Shown piece by piece: positions 8,671 to 17,784 of a DNA stretch of 64,000 nt. The translations under genes were made by a program, and so were the position numbers. Under the pieces are notes generated by a model that saw nothing but the letters and a program-made list of their open reading frames with translations, was not told the origin of the DNA and searched no databases. Positions within the stretch are counted from its first letter, which is position 1, and the number at the start of each line of letters is the position of its first letter. Source of the DNA: Bermanella sp034110565 (lineage in GTDB: Bacteria > Pseudomonadota > Gammaproteobacteria > Pseudomonadales > Oceanobacteraceae); assembly GCA_034110565.1 (NCBI GenBank), contig JAWUYY010000015.1:11428-75427 (forward strand), written 5' to 3'.

Positions 8671-8997
8671 TTAAATAGTGCTATCGATGAATGCAGTTAG
8701 TTGAGATTTAGACAGAGCGCCTACTTTAGTCCCTTCGATTTGGCCACCTTTGAAGATCATAAGAGTCGGGATACCGCGAATACCAAACTTAGGCGGAGTG
8801 GCTTCGTTTTGGTCAATGTTCAATTTACCAACTTTAAGCTTGCCAGCGTATTCTTCTGAGATTTCTTCTAATACTGGCGCAATCATTTTACAAGGACCGC
8901 ACCATTCAGCCCAGTAATCAACAAGGACAGGTACGTCAGACTGTAAAACGTCAGCGTCAAAAGAATCGTCAGTAAGGGTGATAATATTTTCGCTCAT
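8671..8997 (-). CDS. trxA: Thioredoxin 1
   Basis: General cytosolic disulfide reductase, 108 aa. The active site is WAEWCGPCKM, with the buried Asp in VLVDYWAEW and the cis-Pro loop RGIPTLMIFK. Length and motifs match TrxA exactly. It is transcribed divergently from ppx and lies upstream of rho, the same arrangement as in Pseudomonas and E. coli. No thioredoxin reductase is in the window. Confidence 0.98.
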   Translation of the reverse strand: MSENIITLTDDSFDADVLQSDVPVLVDYWAEWCGPCKMIAPVLEEISEEYAGKLKVGKLNIDQNEATPPKFGIRGIPTLMIFKGGQIEGTKVGALSKSQLTAFIDSTI

Positions 8998-9257
8998 GGG
9001 GCTAGATACTCGTTAAGTGTCACAGGAATGTGCAATTTTCAATTGCGCCAATCATAGCATTTCGAACCTTTGGTTCAAGTAATTACTGTTTTCGCCATAG
9101 TTAGAATTTGACTAATAAATGGGCAATAAAGTCATATGAACTTTATATATGGGTACAAGCATGACGTTTATCAATGCATGGCATGGGGTTTCGCTGGCAT
9201 CTTAGGCTCAAGCGTGCAAAATACCCACTTGCTCCGGTTCAATAAGATACAGTGGTT

Positions 9258-10760
9258 ATGGAACACAGTGTTCAGTCTCAACAGGTGTTAGCAGCGGTCG
9301 ACCTTGGCTCTAACAGCTTTCATATGGTCATGGCCCGCTTGATAAATGGCCAGCTACAGATCATTGATCAACGTGGCGAAAAAGTGCAACTTGCTGCAGG
9401 TCTGCATCCCATTAATGGGATTGCTGAAGATGCGCAAGAGCGTGCTTTAGCTTGTCTTGAGCGGTTTGGTCAGCACTTAAGAGGCCTTGATCCTCACCTA
9501 GTGACTATTTTGGGCACCAATACCTTGCGTACTGCGCGAAATAGTTACGGTTTCATGCAAAAAGCGAAAAAGGTACTGGGTTTCCCCATTGAGGTGATCT
9601 CAGGTATCGAAGAGGCGCGTCTCGTTTATTTAGGTGTGGCTCATACGTTAGCGGATGACGATGGCAAGCGCTTAGTGATCGATATAGGTGGCGGTAGTAC
9701 GGAATTCATTATCGGTGAGCGCTTTGCGCCCTTAAAGATGGAAAGCCTTAGTCTAGGGTGTGTTACTTATACAGATCGCTTTTTTTCAGATGGTGAATTA
9801 ACCGAAAAAGCTTTTAATCAAGCCATTGCTGCGGCTCGACGTGAGTTACTCAGCATTAAGGTGTCTTACCAAAGACTGGGTTGGCAAAATGTAGTGGGGA
9901 GTTCTGGCACCGTGCGGGCCACCAATCGGGTGTTGGTCAACTATGGCTTAAGTGAAGAGGGTATTAATCTTAAAGCCTTATATGCCCTTAAAAAAATTCT
10001 TCTGCAAAGTAAGAGTATTGAAAATCTAGAGCTACAAGGTGTGAAAGATCAGCGTCTTGAGGTGTTCCCTGCGGGCTTGGCGGTGTTAATTGCCATCTTT
10101 GAGGTACTCGAGATTGATACCATAACTTATAGTGATGGTGCCCTGCGTGAAGGGGCGCTTTATGATTTAATTGGGCGAGTCAATCATGAAGACGTGCGTG
10201 AAAAAACGGTAAAAGCCATGCAGTCTCGTTTTGTGGTGGATACAGCGCAAGCCTTAAACGTTAAAAACACCGCTATGTATCTGTATGAACAAGTGGCCGA
10301 GCGCTGGAAAATTAGCGAACCAGGTTGCGAAGATTTATTACGTTGGGCGGCTTATTTACATGAAGTAGGTTTGGCCATTGCCCATAGTGCTTACCACAAA
10401 CACAGTGCTTATTTGGTGCAGTTTTGTGACATGTCTGGTTTTACCAAACAAAATCAAGAGACCCTCGCAATTTTATTGCGCGGGCATCGTAAAAAGTTAC
10501 CCATACACGATGTAGAAGGCATGACTAAACGCGGAGCAAAAACGCATATGCGTTTATGTATCTTATTACGCTTGGCTGTTTTACTTCACTTCGGCCGAGG
10601 TGTTGAAGAAGTGGTGGAGCCTAAAATTAAAGCCTTTAAGTATTCGATTAAACTGACCTTCCCAGAAGGTTATTTAAATAATAATCCTATGACAGTGTTA
10701 GATTTAGAGCGTGAGAAAGCCCTGCTTGAAGAAGGTCTGTTTGATTTAACTTTTCAATAA
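9258..10760 (+). CDS. ppx: Exopolyphosphatase
   Basis: Processively removes terminal phosphate from long-chain polyphosphate; about 500 aa, as in the GppA/Ppx family. The ASKHA-fold N-terminus shows VDLGSNSFHMVMARL (phosphate loop 1), the catalytic Glu in ISGIEEARLVYLGV, and phosphate loop 2 VIDIGGGSTEFIIG. The C-terminal half carries the HD-like helical domain (YLHEVGLAIAH, LRGHRKK). I prefer ATG 9258 over the in-frame GTG at 9252; both give almost the same protein, and neither has a strong Shine-Dalgarno. It converges on ppk across a shared terminator, so synthesis and breakdown of polyphosphate sit together. Confidence 0.96.
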   Translation: MEHSVQSQQVLAAVDLGSNSFHMVMARLINGQLQIIDQRGEKVQLAAGLHPINGIAEDAQERALACLERFGQHLRGLDPHLVTILGTNTLRTARNSYGFMQKAKKVLGFPIEVISGIEEARLVYLGVAHTLADDDGKRLVIDIGGGSTEFIIGERFAPLKMESLSLGCVTYTDRFFSDGELTEKAFNQAIAAARRELLSIKVSYQRLGWQNVVGSSGTVRATNRVLVNYGLSEEGINLKALYALKKILLQSKSIENLELQGVKDQRLEVFPAGLAVLIAIFEVLEIDTITYSDGALREGALYDLIGRVNHEDVREKTVKAMQSRFVVDTAQALNVKNTAMYLYEQVAERWKISEPGCEDLLRWAAYLHEVGLAIAHSAYHKHSAYLVQFCDMSGFTKQNQETLAILLRGHRKKLPIHDVEGMTKRGAKTHMRLCILLRLAVLLHFGRGVEEVVEPKIKAFKYSIKLTFPEGYLNNNPMTVLDLEREKALLEEGLFDLTFQ

Positions 10761-10772
10761 TATATTACAGAC

Positions 10773-10814
10773 AATAAAAAGCCCCCATTGATTGCTCAGT
10801 GGGGGCTTTTTATT
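10773..10814. terminator. Bidirectional terminator shared by ppx and ppk
   Basis: Perfect 15-bp inverted repeat (AATAAAAAGCCCCCA, 10773-10787, with 10800-10814) and a 12-nt loop, giving U-runs on both strands. It lies between the convergent stops of ppx and ppk. Confidence 0.95.
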
Positions 10815-10827
10815 GTGTGATTGTTAT

Positions 10828-12915
10828 CTAAACAGAATAAGTATCGAGTAACACTTGCTGTGCGTTTATTTTCTTTTCGCCTTCTTTTGGCTGAGATTTA
10901 ATATAGGTGCCGTCGCGTTGTAAAATCCAGCTTTGACAGTTATCTTCTAGATATAAATCCAAATCATTTTTCATACGCGTTGCCCACTTTTCGTTATCAA
11001 TAGGAAAGCAAATTTCAACACGGTTTAGTAAGTTACGTTCCATCCAGTCTGCGCTGGCGCCAAAGATTTTCGGGGTACCGTTATTTTCAAAAAAGTACAC
11101 TCGGGTGTGTTCTAAAAAGCGGCCAATAATGCTGCGTACCCTTATGTTTTCACTGACCTCAGGAATTCCTGGTACCAAGCGACACATGCCACGCACGATG
11201 CAATCAATCTTCACGCCTGCTTGGCTTGCGTGGTAAAGCGCCTTGATAATTTTAGGCTCGGTTAATGAGTTTACTTTCACAATTATGCGCGCTGGTTTGC
11301 CGTTGGCGGCATTATCGGCTTCTTTTGCGATCAGTGCGAGTAAGCTTTTATGCAAAGTAAATGGTGCGTGATAAATCTTTTTAATACTTAATGCTTTACC
11401 CATGCCGGTTAACTGTTGAAATACTTTGTGGATGTCTTCGGTAATATCCTTGTTGCAAGTGATCAAGCTGTAATCGGTATATAAGCGAGCATTACCTGCG
11501 TGATAGTTGCCTGTACCTAGGTGTACATAGCGGCGCAGTTTTTTATTTTCGCGACGCACTATCATCATCATTTTTGCATGAGTCTTGTATCCTACGACGC
11601 CATACACAACGACGGCCCCAGCTTCTTGTAAGCGATTCGCTAGATGCAGGTTTTCTTCCTCATCAAAGCGCGCACGCAGTTCAATGACCACCGTAACTTC
11701 TTTGCCTTTACGCGCCGCGTCGACTAACGCGTTTACAATTTCACTGGTAGCACCTGTTCGATATAGGGTTTGTTTAATGGCCAGCACGTCAGGGTCTTTA
11801 GCTGCCGTGCGGACTAAATCCACAACGGGTGTGAAGCTTTGAAATGGGTGCAGAATTAACTGATCGCTTTTTTTAATCGCTTCGAAAAAATCTTTTTTAC
11901 CTTGCAAGCCTTTTGGAATGCCAGGGGTAAATGATGGGTAACGTAATTCAGGGCGATCTGCACCCGCCGCTACAGCCATCAGGCGGTGCACGTTAACTAA
12001 GCCATTTACACGATATAAGTCTTGTTCTGTTAAGTTAAATTTATCTAATAAAAACTGCCATAGCACCGGCGGACAATTGTCAGCCACTTCTAAGCGTACG
12101 GCGTCACCAAAATCACGTTCATGCAATTCACCTTCCAAGGCACTGGCTAAATCGGCGACGTCTTCTTTATCAAAGGTTAAATCAGCGTTGCGGGTTAAAC
12201 GGAACTGGTAACAACCTTTTACTTTCATGCCGGGGAAAAGTTCGTCCGCAAAGGCGTGAATCATGCTCGATAAAAATACATAGTTATCGCCGCCATCACA
12301 TATTTCATCGGGCAAACGAGATATTCGTGGCAGTGAGCGCGGCGCAGGAATTAAGGCTAATCCGGTGTTGCGACCAAAGGCATCTTTACCGTCTAGCTCT
12401 ACAATAAAGTTTAACGATTTATTCACCAAACGTGGAAACGGGTGCGCAGGATCTAACCCTATTGGGCTGATAACGGGCTGTATTTCTTCATTGAAGTATT
12501 TTTTCACCCAGTTTTTTTGCTTGGTACTCCAATCAGCACGACGAATAAATCGAATGTTTTCTTCTTCTAGTTGGGGAAAGAGTTTTTCATTCAAGATAAC
12601 GTACTGACGCTCAACTGTATGGCTCACCAGATGATAAATTTGTTCTAATACATCGGCAGGTGGCGAGCCATCAGGGCCAGGAATTTCACGATTAAACGCT
12701 AATTGTTTTTTTAACTCAGCAACACGGACTTCAAAAAATTCGTCTAGGTTGCTTGAGAAAATACACAAGAACATTAAGCGGTTCAATAAAGGGTGAGAAT
12801 CATCTAAGGTCTGCTCAAGCACGCGAATGTTAAACTGCATGTGGCTAAGCTCTCGGTTAAAATAAAATTCCGGTGAACTTAGGTCAATGCTGTTTTCGGT
12901 ATTCGCTGTGCTCAT
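10828..12915 (-). CDS. ppk: Polyphosphate kinase 1
   Basis: Reversibly polymerises ATP gamma-phosphate into polyphosphate; membrane-associated in E. coli. The 695-aa product matches PPK1 length. It begins with the N domain (FYFNRELSHMQFNIRVLEQ). The two phospholipase-D-like domains follow: the autophosphorylated His region near YGVVGYKTHAKMMMI, then HLGTGNYHAGNARLYTDY, and the second His region GRFLEHTRVYFFENNG. A good Shine-Dalgarno (AAGGAT) precedes the ATG at 12915. hemB lies just upstream on the same strand, so the two may be cotranscribed. Confidence 0.97.
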   Translation of the reverse strand: MSTANTENSIDLSSPEFYFNRELSHMQFNIRVLEQTLDDSHPLLNRLMFLCIFSSNLDEFFEVRVAELKKQLAFNREIPGPDGSPPADVLEQIYHLVSHTVERQYVILNEKLFPQLEEENIRFIRRADWSTKQKNWVKKYFNEEIQPVISPIGLDPAHPFPRLVNKSLNFIVELDGKDAFGRNTGLALIPAPRSLPRISRLPDEICDGGDNYVFLSSMIHAFADELFPGMKVKGCYQFRLTRNADLTFDKEDVADLASALEGELHERDFGDAVRLEVADNCPPVLWQFLLDKFNLTEQDLYRVNGLVNVHRLMAVAAGADRPELRYPSFTPGIPKGLQGKKDFFEAIKKSDQLILHPFQSFTPVVDLVRTAAKDPDVLAIKQTLYRTGATSEIVNALVDAARKGKEVTVVIELRARFDEEENLHLANRLQEAGAVVVYGVVGYKTHAKMMMIVRRENKKLRRYVHLGTGNYHAGNARLYTDYSLITCNKDITEDIHKVFQQLTGMGKALSIKKIYHAPFTLHKSLLALIAKEADNAANGKPARIIVKVNSLTEPKIIKALYHASQAGVKIDCIVRGMCRLVPGIPEVSENIRVRSIIGRFLEHTRVYFFENNGTPKIFGASADWMERNLLNRVEICFPIDNEKWATRMKNDLDLYLEDNCQSWILQRDGTYIKSQPKEGEKKINAQQVLLDTYSV

Positions 12916-12958
12916 GATTATCCTTAATATATAAATTCTTTAATGCTAAATGCCTAGT

Positions 12959-12994
12959 ATGAATAATTAATGACGAGACTCATTAATTATTCAT
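12959..12994. repeat. Perfect AT-rich inverted repeat at the hemB 3' end
   Basis: Arms ATGAATAATTAATG (12959-12972) and its exact complement (12981-12994) are separated by 8 nt. The right arm covers the hemB stop codon. It is very AT-rich and lacks a following U-run in the hemB direction, so a regulator site or weak processing hairpin in front of ppk is as likely as a terminator. Confidence 0.6.
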
Positions 12995-13993
12995 TTCTAT
13001 TGCGGCGGCTTTGGCAAAGTAAGTTAGGATGCCGTCAGCCCCTGCGCGCTTAATACACATTAAGCTTTCCATCATCACGGCTTTTTCATCTAACCAGCCA
13101 TTCTGCACGGCCGCCATGTGCATGGCATATTCACCGCTTACTTGGTAAACAAAAGTTGGCGCTTGAAATTCGTCTTTGACACGACGCACGATATCTAAGT
13201 ATGGCATGCCAGGCTTGATCATAATCATGTCAGCGCCTTCGGATAAATCCATGCTCACTTCGTGTAAGGCTTCGTTAGAGTTGGCGGGGTCCATTTGGTA
13301 ATTGAACTTATTGCCTTTTCCTAAGTTGCCAGCACTGCCCACGGCATCACGGAACGGGCCATAATAGGCTGAAGCATATTTAGCACTGTAAGCCAGAATG
13401 CGAGCGTTTACATGTTGCGTTTCTTCAAGGGCGGCGCGAATCATACCAATACGCCCGTCCATCATATCGCTTGGGGCAACAATATCTGCGCCAGCATCCG
13501 CATGGCTTACAGCCTGCATCACTAGAGTTTCAACTGTGCGATCGTTTAATACATAGCCGTTTTCATCAATGATGCCGTCTTGACCGTGAGTGGTAAATGG
13601 GTCTAAGGCTACATCAGTAATGACACCCATTTCTGGGCAAGCATCTTTAATGGCTTTTACAGCGCGCTGGGCAATGCCGTCTGGGTTATAGGCTTCTTCG
13701 GCAAACTCACTTTTGTGTTCGTTTGGAGTCACGGGGAAAAGCGCCACCGCAGGCACACCTAAAGAGTATAAAAACTTACACTCTTCGACGGCTAAATCGA
13801 TGGTCAAGCGCTCAATACCAGGCATAGAAATAATGGCTTCACGCTTATTTTTACCGTCTAAAATAAACATAGGGTATATGAGGTTATTGGGACTGAGCTG
13901 GTTCTCGCGCATTAATCGGCGGCTAAAATCATCGGCACGCATACGACGCATGCGGGTCTCAGGAAAAAAACGTTGGCCATCAGAAAATGCCAT
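12983..13993 (-). CDS. hemB: Delta-aminolevulinic acid dehydratase (porphobilinogen synthase)
   Basis: Condenses two 5-aminolevulinate to porphobilinogen, early in heme synthesis; 336 aa from the chosen start. The Schiff-base lysines lie in AYSAKYASAYYGPFRDA and MIKPGMPYLD. The metal-site segment reads TDVALDPFTTHGQDGI, with Asp in place of the zinc-binding cysteines. This is the magnesium-type enzyme known from Pseudomonas. I chose the ATG at 13993 because GGGAG lies 8-12 bp before it and homologues begin MxFxxxxRFPxTRMRRMR. An in-frame start at 14038 would add 15 residues and is less likely. Confidence 0.97.
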   Translation of the reverse strand: MAFSDGQRFFPETRMRRMRADDFSRRLMRENQLSPNNLIYPMFILDGKNKREAIISMPGIERLTIDLAVEECKFLYSLGVPAVALFPVTPNEHKSEFAEEAYNPDGIAQRAVKAIKDACPEMGVITDVALDPFTTHGQDGIIDENGYVLNDRTVETLVMQAVSHADAGADIVAPSDMMDGRIGMIRAALEETQHVNARILAYSAKYASAYYGPFRDAVGSAGNLGKGNKFNYQMDPANSNEALHEVSMDLSEGADMIMIKPGMPYLDIVRRVKDEFQAPTFVYQVSGEYAMHMAAVQNGWLDEKAVMMESLMCIKRAGADGILTYFAKAAAIEMNN

Positions 13994-14266
13994 GGTGAAC
14001 TCCCAGCTTGGTTTAAATTGCGCGCTATTGTACTGCAAGCCATAGTCTTTTGCTTATGATTGAGGACAAGCAAACTAAAAACAATAGCACCGCGTATGCA
14101 AAGGAATAACATTTTTCAGTATAGCGCTAAAAAATGACCCTATCGGGACGTATGACCATTAAATGCAGCGGTTAAGACTTTTCCACGGCATATAGGGCTG
14201 TTTATCTGAACTAAGCTCTGCATACTGGCTCATAACGAGATACTTAATTTTCAAAATGGATATAAG

Positions 14267-16393
14267 ATGAAAAAACTCCTCATAATCGCGGCTCTGGCAG
14301 CCATTGTCTGCGCATTAGTGGTATTTGATGCTCAGCAATACCTCACGCCGGATTTCTACCAGCAATTATTTAGCGAGCAGCCTTTATTATCAGGGGCTAT
14401 ATTCTTTGCTGTATATGTAGTGGCCACCGCGCTATCGATTCCTGGCGCAGCGGCTTTGACCTTAATAGGCGGTGCTATTTTTGGTTTGGGCTGGGGGTTA
14501 TTGCTGATCAGTTTTGCCAGCTCCGTTGGTGCGACACTCGCGTTTTTGATTACACGTTTATTACTGAAAGACTGGGTACAAGCTAAATTCGGTAATTATC
14601 TGGGTACCCTTAATAAAGGCATTGAGAAAGACGGCGCGTTTTATTTGTTCACTTTACGTTTGATTCCTGTGGTGCCGTTTTTTGTCATCAACCTTGTAAT
14701 GGGTTTGATGCCGATCAAAGCACGTACCTTTTACTGGGTAAGTCAGTTAGGCATGTTGGCAGGCACGGCTGTGTACGTGAACGCCGGCGCGCAACTTGGC
14801 CAGTTAGATGAATTATCGTTTGCAGGTATCATGACACCAGGCTTATTAGGCAGCTTCGTATTACTTGCCATATTCCCATGGATTGCACGCACCTTAATTA
14901 ATAAAGTGAAAAAGAACCTTGCACTAAAAGCCTATAAAAAACCAAAAACCTTTGATGATAATTTATTAGTAATCGGTGCTGGTGCTGGCGGTTTGGTTAG
15001 CAGCTACATTGCAGCCGCCACAAAAGCCAAAGTAACCTTAATTGAAAAACATAAAATGGGCGGCGACTGTTTAAACACAGGCTGCGTACCATCAAAAGCC
15101 ATTATTCACGCAGCTAGTCTTGCCCATGAGGCACGCCATGCAAAAAGGGTTGGGGTTAATGTAGGGGATGTAAATGTGGACTTTGCACAAGTGATGCAAT
15201 CGGTCCATGCGGGTATTAAAGACATAGAGCCTCATGACAGCATAGAGCGCTATGAAGGCCTTGGTGTAAACTGCATCACAGGTACCGCGACAATAGTGAA
15301 CCCATGGACAGTGGAAATTGAAACCGCGCAGGGCAAACAAACTCGCACTGCGCGTAATATTATTATCGCCGCTGGTGGTCGACCAAAAGTTTTTCCAATT
15401 GCGGGTATTGATGATGTGGGTTACTACACCTCTGATACCTTGTGGGGTATTAAAGAGCAGCCAAAGCATTTATTGATGATTGGCGCAGGACCAATTGGTT
15501 GTGAGCTCGCGCAAAGTTTCAATCGTCTAGGCAGTAAGGTCACTATGGTTGATCCAGCGCCACATATTTTAGGCCGAGAAGATACCGATGTGGTATCCGA
15601 AGTGACCGAACAATTTAAAGCCGAAGGTGTTGAGTTGATGACAGGCTGCAAGCCAAAATCGTTTGCGCTAGTTAACGGTGAAAAGCAGGCAGTGATTGAA
15701 ACCCCAGAAGGGGATAAGACTATTACCTTCGATACCCTGATTATGGCTGTAGGCCGCGAAGCCAACGTGAAAGGTTATGGATTAGATAACTTGAATATCC
15801 AGCTAGATGAACGCGGTAACATACTGGTAGATGAATACCTAGAAACCAGTATGCCCGGTGTCTATGCCGTAGGTGATGTCATTGGTGGTTATCAATTTAC
15901 CCATGTTTCTTCTCATGAAGCATGGTATGCCAGTGTAAATGCACTATTTGGTCATTTAAAAAGATTCAAAGCAGACTATTCTGTTATCCCTTGGGCTACG
16001 TATACCGATCCGCAAGTTGGCCGCGTGGGTTTAAACGAAACCGATGCTAAAGCTCAAGGTATTGCGTTTGAAGTGACCAAGTTTGAAATCAAAGAACTGG
16101 ATCGTGCTATCGTAGATGGCCAAGCACGAGGTTTTGTTAAAGTGCTTACTGTACCGGGCAAAGACAAAATATTAGGTGCCACCATTGTGGGTGCTATGGC
16201 CGGTGAATTAATGGCTGAGTTTGTATTGGCTATGCGCCATGGTTTGGGTTTGAATAAAATTCTGGGCACCATACACGCCTATCCGACCATGATGGAAGCC
16301 AATAAGTATGTTGCGGGCGAGTGGAAGCGAAACCATGCACCACAGGGTTTGCTCAAGTTTGCAGAAAAATTTCATGCATGGCGTCGCGGGTAA
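14267..16393 (+). CDS. VTT (TVP38/TMEM64, DedA-like) membrane domain fused to a MerA-like pyridine nucleotide-disulfide oxidoreductase
   Basis: Two-part 708-aa protein. Residues 1 to about 220 are a polytopic VTT domain (SIPGAAALTLIGGAIFG, LRLIPVVPFFVINLVMG). Residues about 235-708 are a complete flavoprotein: FAD motif LLVIGAGAGGLVSSYIAA, redox-active CxxxxC in GGDCLNTGCVPSKA, NAD motif LMIGAGPIGCELAQSF, and FAD site GVYAVGDVIGG. The dimer-interface active-site sequence is IHAYPTMMEA: the His of the usual HPT motif is Tyr, as in mercuric reductase. No mer regulator or transporter is nearby, so a Hg(II) role is unsupported. A membrane-tethered reductase of a small molecule or quinone is plausible (inference). 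The fusion is known in cyanobacteria and proteobacteria, but its substrate is not established. Confidence 0.9.
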   Translation: MKKLLIIAALAAIVCALVVFDAQQYLTPDFYQQLFSEQPLLSGAIFFAVYVVATALSIPGAAALTLIGGAIFGLGWGLLLISFASSVGATLAFLITRLLLKDWVQAKFGNYLGTLNKGIEKDGAFYLFTLRLIPVVPFFVINLVMGLMPIKARTFYWVSQLGMLAGTAVYVNAGAQLGQLDELSFAGIMTPGLLGSFVLLAIFPWIARTLINKVKKNLALKAYKKPKTFDDNLLVIGAGAGGLVSSYIAAATKAKVTLIEKHKMGGDCLNTGCVPSKAIIHAASLAHEARHAKRVGVNVGDVNVDFAQVMQSVHAGIKDIEPHDSIERYEGLGVNCITGTATIVNPWTVEIETAQGKQTRTARNIIIAAGGRPKVFPIAGIDDVGYYTSDTLWGIKEQPKHLLMIGAGPIGCELAQSFNRLGSKVTMVDPAPHILGREDTDVVSEVTEQFKAEGVELMTGCKPKSFALVNGEKQAVIETPEGDKTITFDTLIMAVGREANVKGYGLDNLNIQLDERGNILVDEYLETSMPGVYAVGDVIGGYQFTHVSSHEAWYASVNALFGHLKRFKADYSVIPWATYTDPQVGRVGLNETDAKAQGIAFEVTKFEIKELDRAIVDGQARGFVKVLTVPGKDKILGATIVGAMAGELMAEFVLAMRHGLGLNKILGTIHAYPTMMEANKYVAGEWKRNHAPQGLLKFAEKFHAWRRG

Positions 16394-16432
16394 TATAGGA
16401 CGCTAACTTAATAAAAAATAAAGGGCTAGAAA

Positions 16433-16894
16433 ATGAAAAACGAATTTACAGAAACTGAACTGAATTTAGCCCTTAATTTTATGAACCAAATTCCTTTCAA
16501 CCAACACATTGGTTTAGAAGTGCATCAATTCGATGCGGATGTGGCTGTCTTTAAAATCAACATGCGCAAAGAGCTGGTGGGTAATTGGCTGCAAGGCATA
16601 CTACATGGCGGTGTAATTGCCACCGCATTAGATGTGGCTGGAGGCACGGCGGCATTAGTGGGTGCTTATAAGCAGCGTTTAGATTTACCTCAAGAAGAGC
16701 GGGCTAAAAGTTTAGCTAAGCTTGGCACCATTGATATGCGAGTGGATTACCTGCGCCCCGGAAAGGGCAAAGAATTTTTTGCTAGCGCCTCTATTTTACG
16801 TATTGGCTCAAAAGTAGCCGTGACACGTATGGAATTTAAAAACGAAGAAGATGAGTTAATTGCCGTGGGTACTGGCACGTATATGTGCGGTTAG
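16433..16894 (+). CDS. Hotdog-fold thioesterase family protein
   Basis: A 153-aa PaaI/YigI-like acyl-CoA thioesterase. The hotdog signature is LQGILHGGVIATALDVAGG, with HGGV and a downstream Asp in the usual catalytic helix. A typical beta segment TIDMRVDYLRPG and a terminal GTGTYMCG follow. It starts 40 bp after the flavoprotein stop, with an AAGGGCTAGAAA leader, and may be cotranscribed with it. The acyl substrate is unknown. Confidence 0.85.
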   Translation: MKNEFTETELNLALNFMNQIPFNQHIGLEVHQFDADVAVFKINMRKELVGNWLQGILHGGVIATALDVAGGTAALVGAYKQRLDLPQEERAKSLAKLGTIDMRVDYLRPGKGKEFFASASILRIGSKVAVTRMEFKNEEDELIAVGTGTYMCG

Positions 16895-17017
16895 TTTAAT
16901 AAAATGCAGGCGTTTTTTAGAGGAATCTGGTTTATAGCTATTTCTTTTATGATGATTGAAGCCAACATTACTAGCGGGCAGTGCCCACTCTATGGTGTGA
17001 AATAGTCGTGCTTATTT

Positions 17018-17046
17018 TGTCACTCCTGCGAAGGCAGGAGTCCATT
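17018..17046. repeat. REP-like palindrome, copy 1
   Basis: ACTCCTGC-GAAG-GCAGGAGT (17022-17041) inside TTGTCACTCCTGCGAAGGC and then AGGAGTCCATTG. This matches the widespread extragenic GTCATTCCCGCGNANGCGGGAATCCA family of proteobacteria. It lies between convergent genes, just past the end of the VF530 gene. A second copy lies about 1 kb away. Confidence 0.75.
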
Positions 17047-17059
17047 GCTGGGGGAGCAA

Positions 17060-17584
17060 TTACTTCTCCCAATTGCCCCAAGGGTTCGAGCTGTCAGAAG
17101 CATTATTTTTAGGACTTGTTGGTCGGGAGGTTTCGTTGTCGCGACGAGACGTATCGCTGCGCGGCCCATAGCTTTTATTAGAGCCAGCACGCTTACCAAA
17201 ATCACCTTTGTTAAATTCAGCGGCTTTCTTTGCTCGCTTCTCACGTAGTTTCTCGGCATCTTCTAATGACAGCTCTGCAGGCTCACCTACTTGGTGATGC
17301 TCTGGCACAATACGATCGCGCGGTGAAATACTAAACTGGGTAGATGAGGGCTTAGGCAGGTTTTTATATTCATACATATAAAACGATTCTACTTTTTCCC
17401 GAGCCCAGTCAGTCTTTTTTAAGAATTTCACGCTCGATTCAATGCTCGGGTTGGTTTTAAAGCAGTTGATGTTTAAGTAAGCAAATAGAATCTCAAAGCT
17501 GTAATGGTCAACCATCTCAATCAAGAGGTTTTTAAGGCTGATCCCGTGTAGGGGGTTGTTCTTGAAGTTAATATCATCAGACAT
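17060..17584 (-). CDS. VF530 family DNA-binding protein with a charged C-terminal tail
   Basis: A 174-aa protein. Residues 1 to about 75 form the VF530 (DUF2132) domain (NNPLHGISLKNLLIEMVDHY, then CFKTNPSIESSVKFLKKT), a small helical fold described as double-stranded-DNA-binding. The remaining about 100 residues are low-complexity and charged (AEKLREKRAKKAAEFNKGDF) and end in a Ser/Asn/Gly-rich tail. Most family members are only about 75-100 aa, so this tail is an extension, probably disordered. It is monocistronic. Its role in the cell is unknown. Confidence 0.85.
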   Translation of the reverse strand: MSDDINFKNNPLHGISLKNLLIEMVDHYSFEILFAYLNINCFKTNPSIESSVKFLKKTDWAREKVESFYMYEYKNLPKPSSTQFSISPRDRIVPEHHQVGEPAELSLEDAEKLREKRAKKAAEFNKGDFGKRAGSNKSYGPRSDTSRRDNETSRPTSPKNNASDSSNPWGNWEK

Positions 17585-17784
17585 GGCAGAATCCAGAAAA
17601 AGCAGTAAATGGCGCGATTATACCTAAAATATAGCAGTACACCTGATTTTTACGAGAATAAGGCTAATTGCGCCCCATATTAGGCTTTATGGTACTAAGG
17701 TGATTAACAATGGGCTAATGACATTAGGCAGCCACTGCCTTAACCTTCGCTTATAGATAAGTAGCATGTGACAAGGTGAGATGT

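Noticed and set aside
15092..15765. Two overlapping minus-strand frames within the flavoprotein gene
   Set aside because: Both are covered by conserved FAD/NAD motifs on the plus strand.
14267..16393. Mercury resistance
   Set aside because: No merR, merT, merP or N-terminal HMA domain, and no C-terminal vicinal Cys pair; the Tyr at the HPT position alone is not enough.
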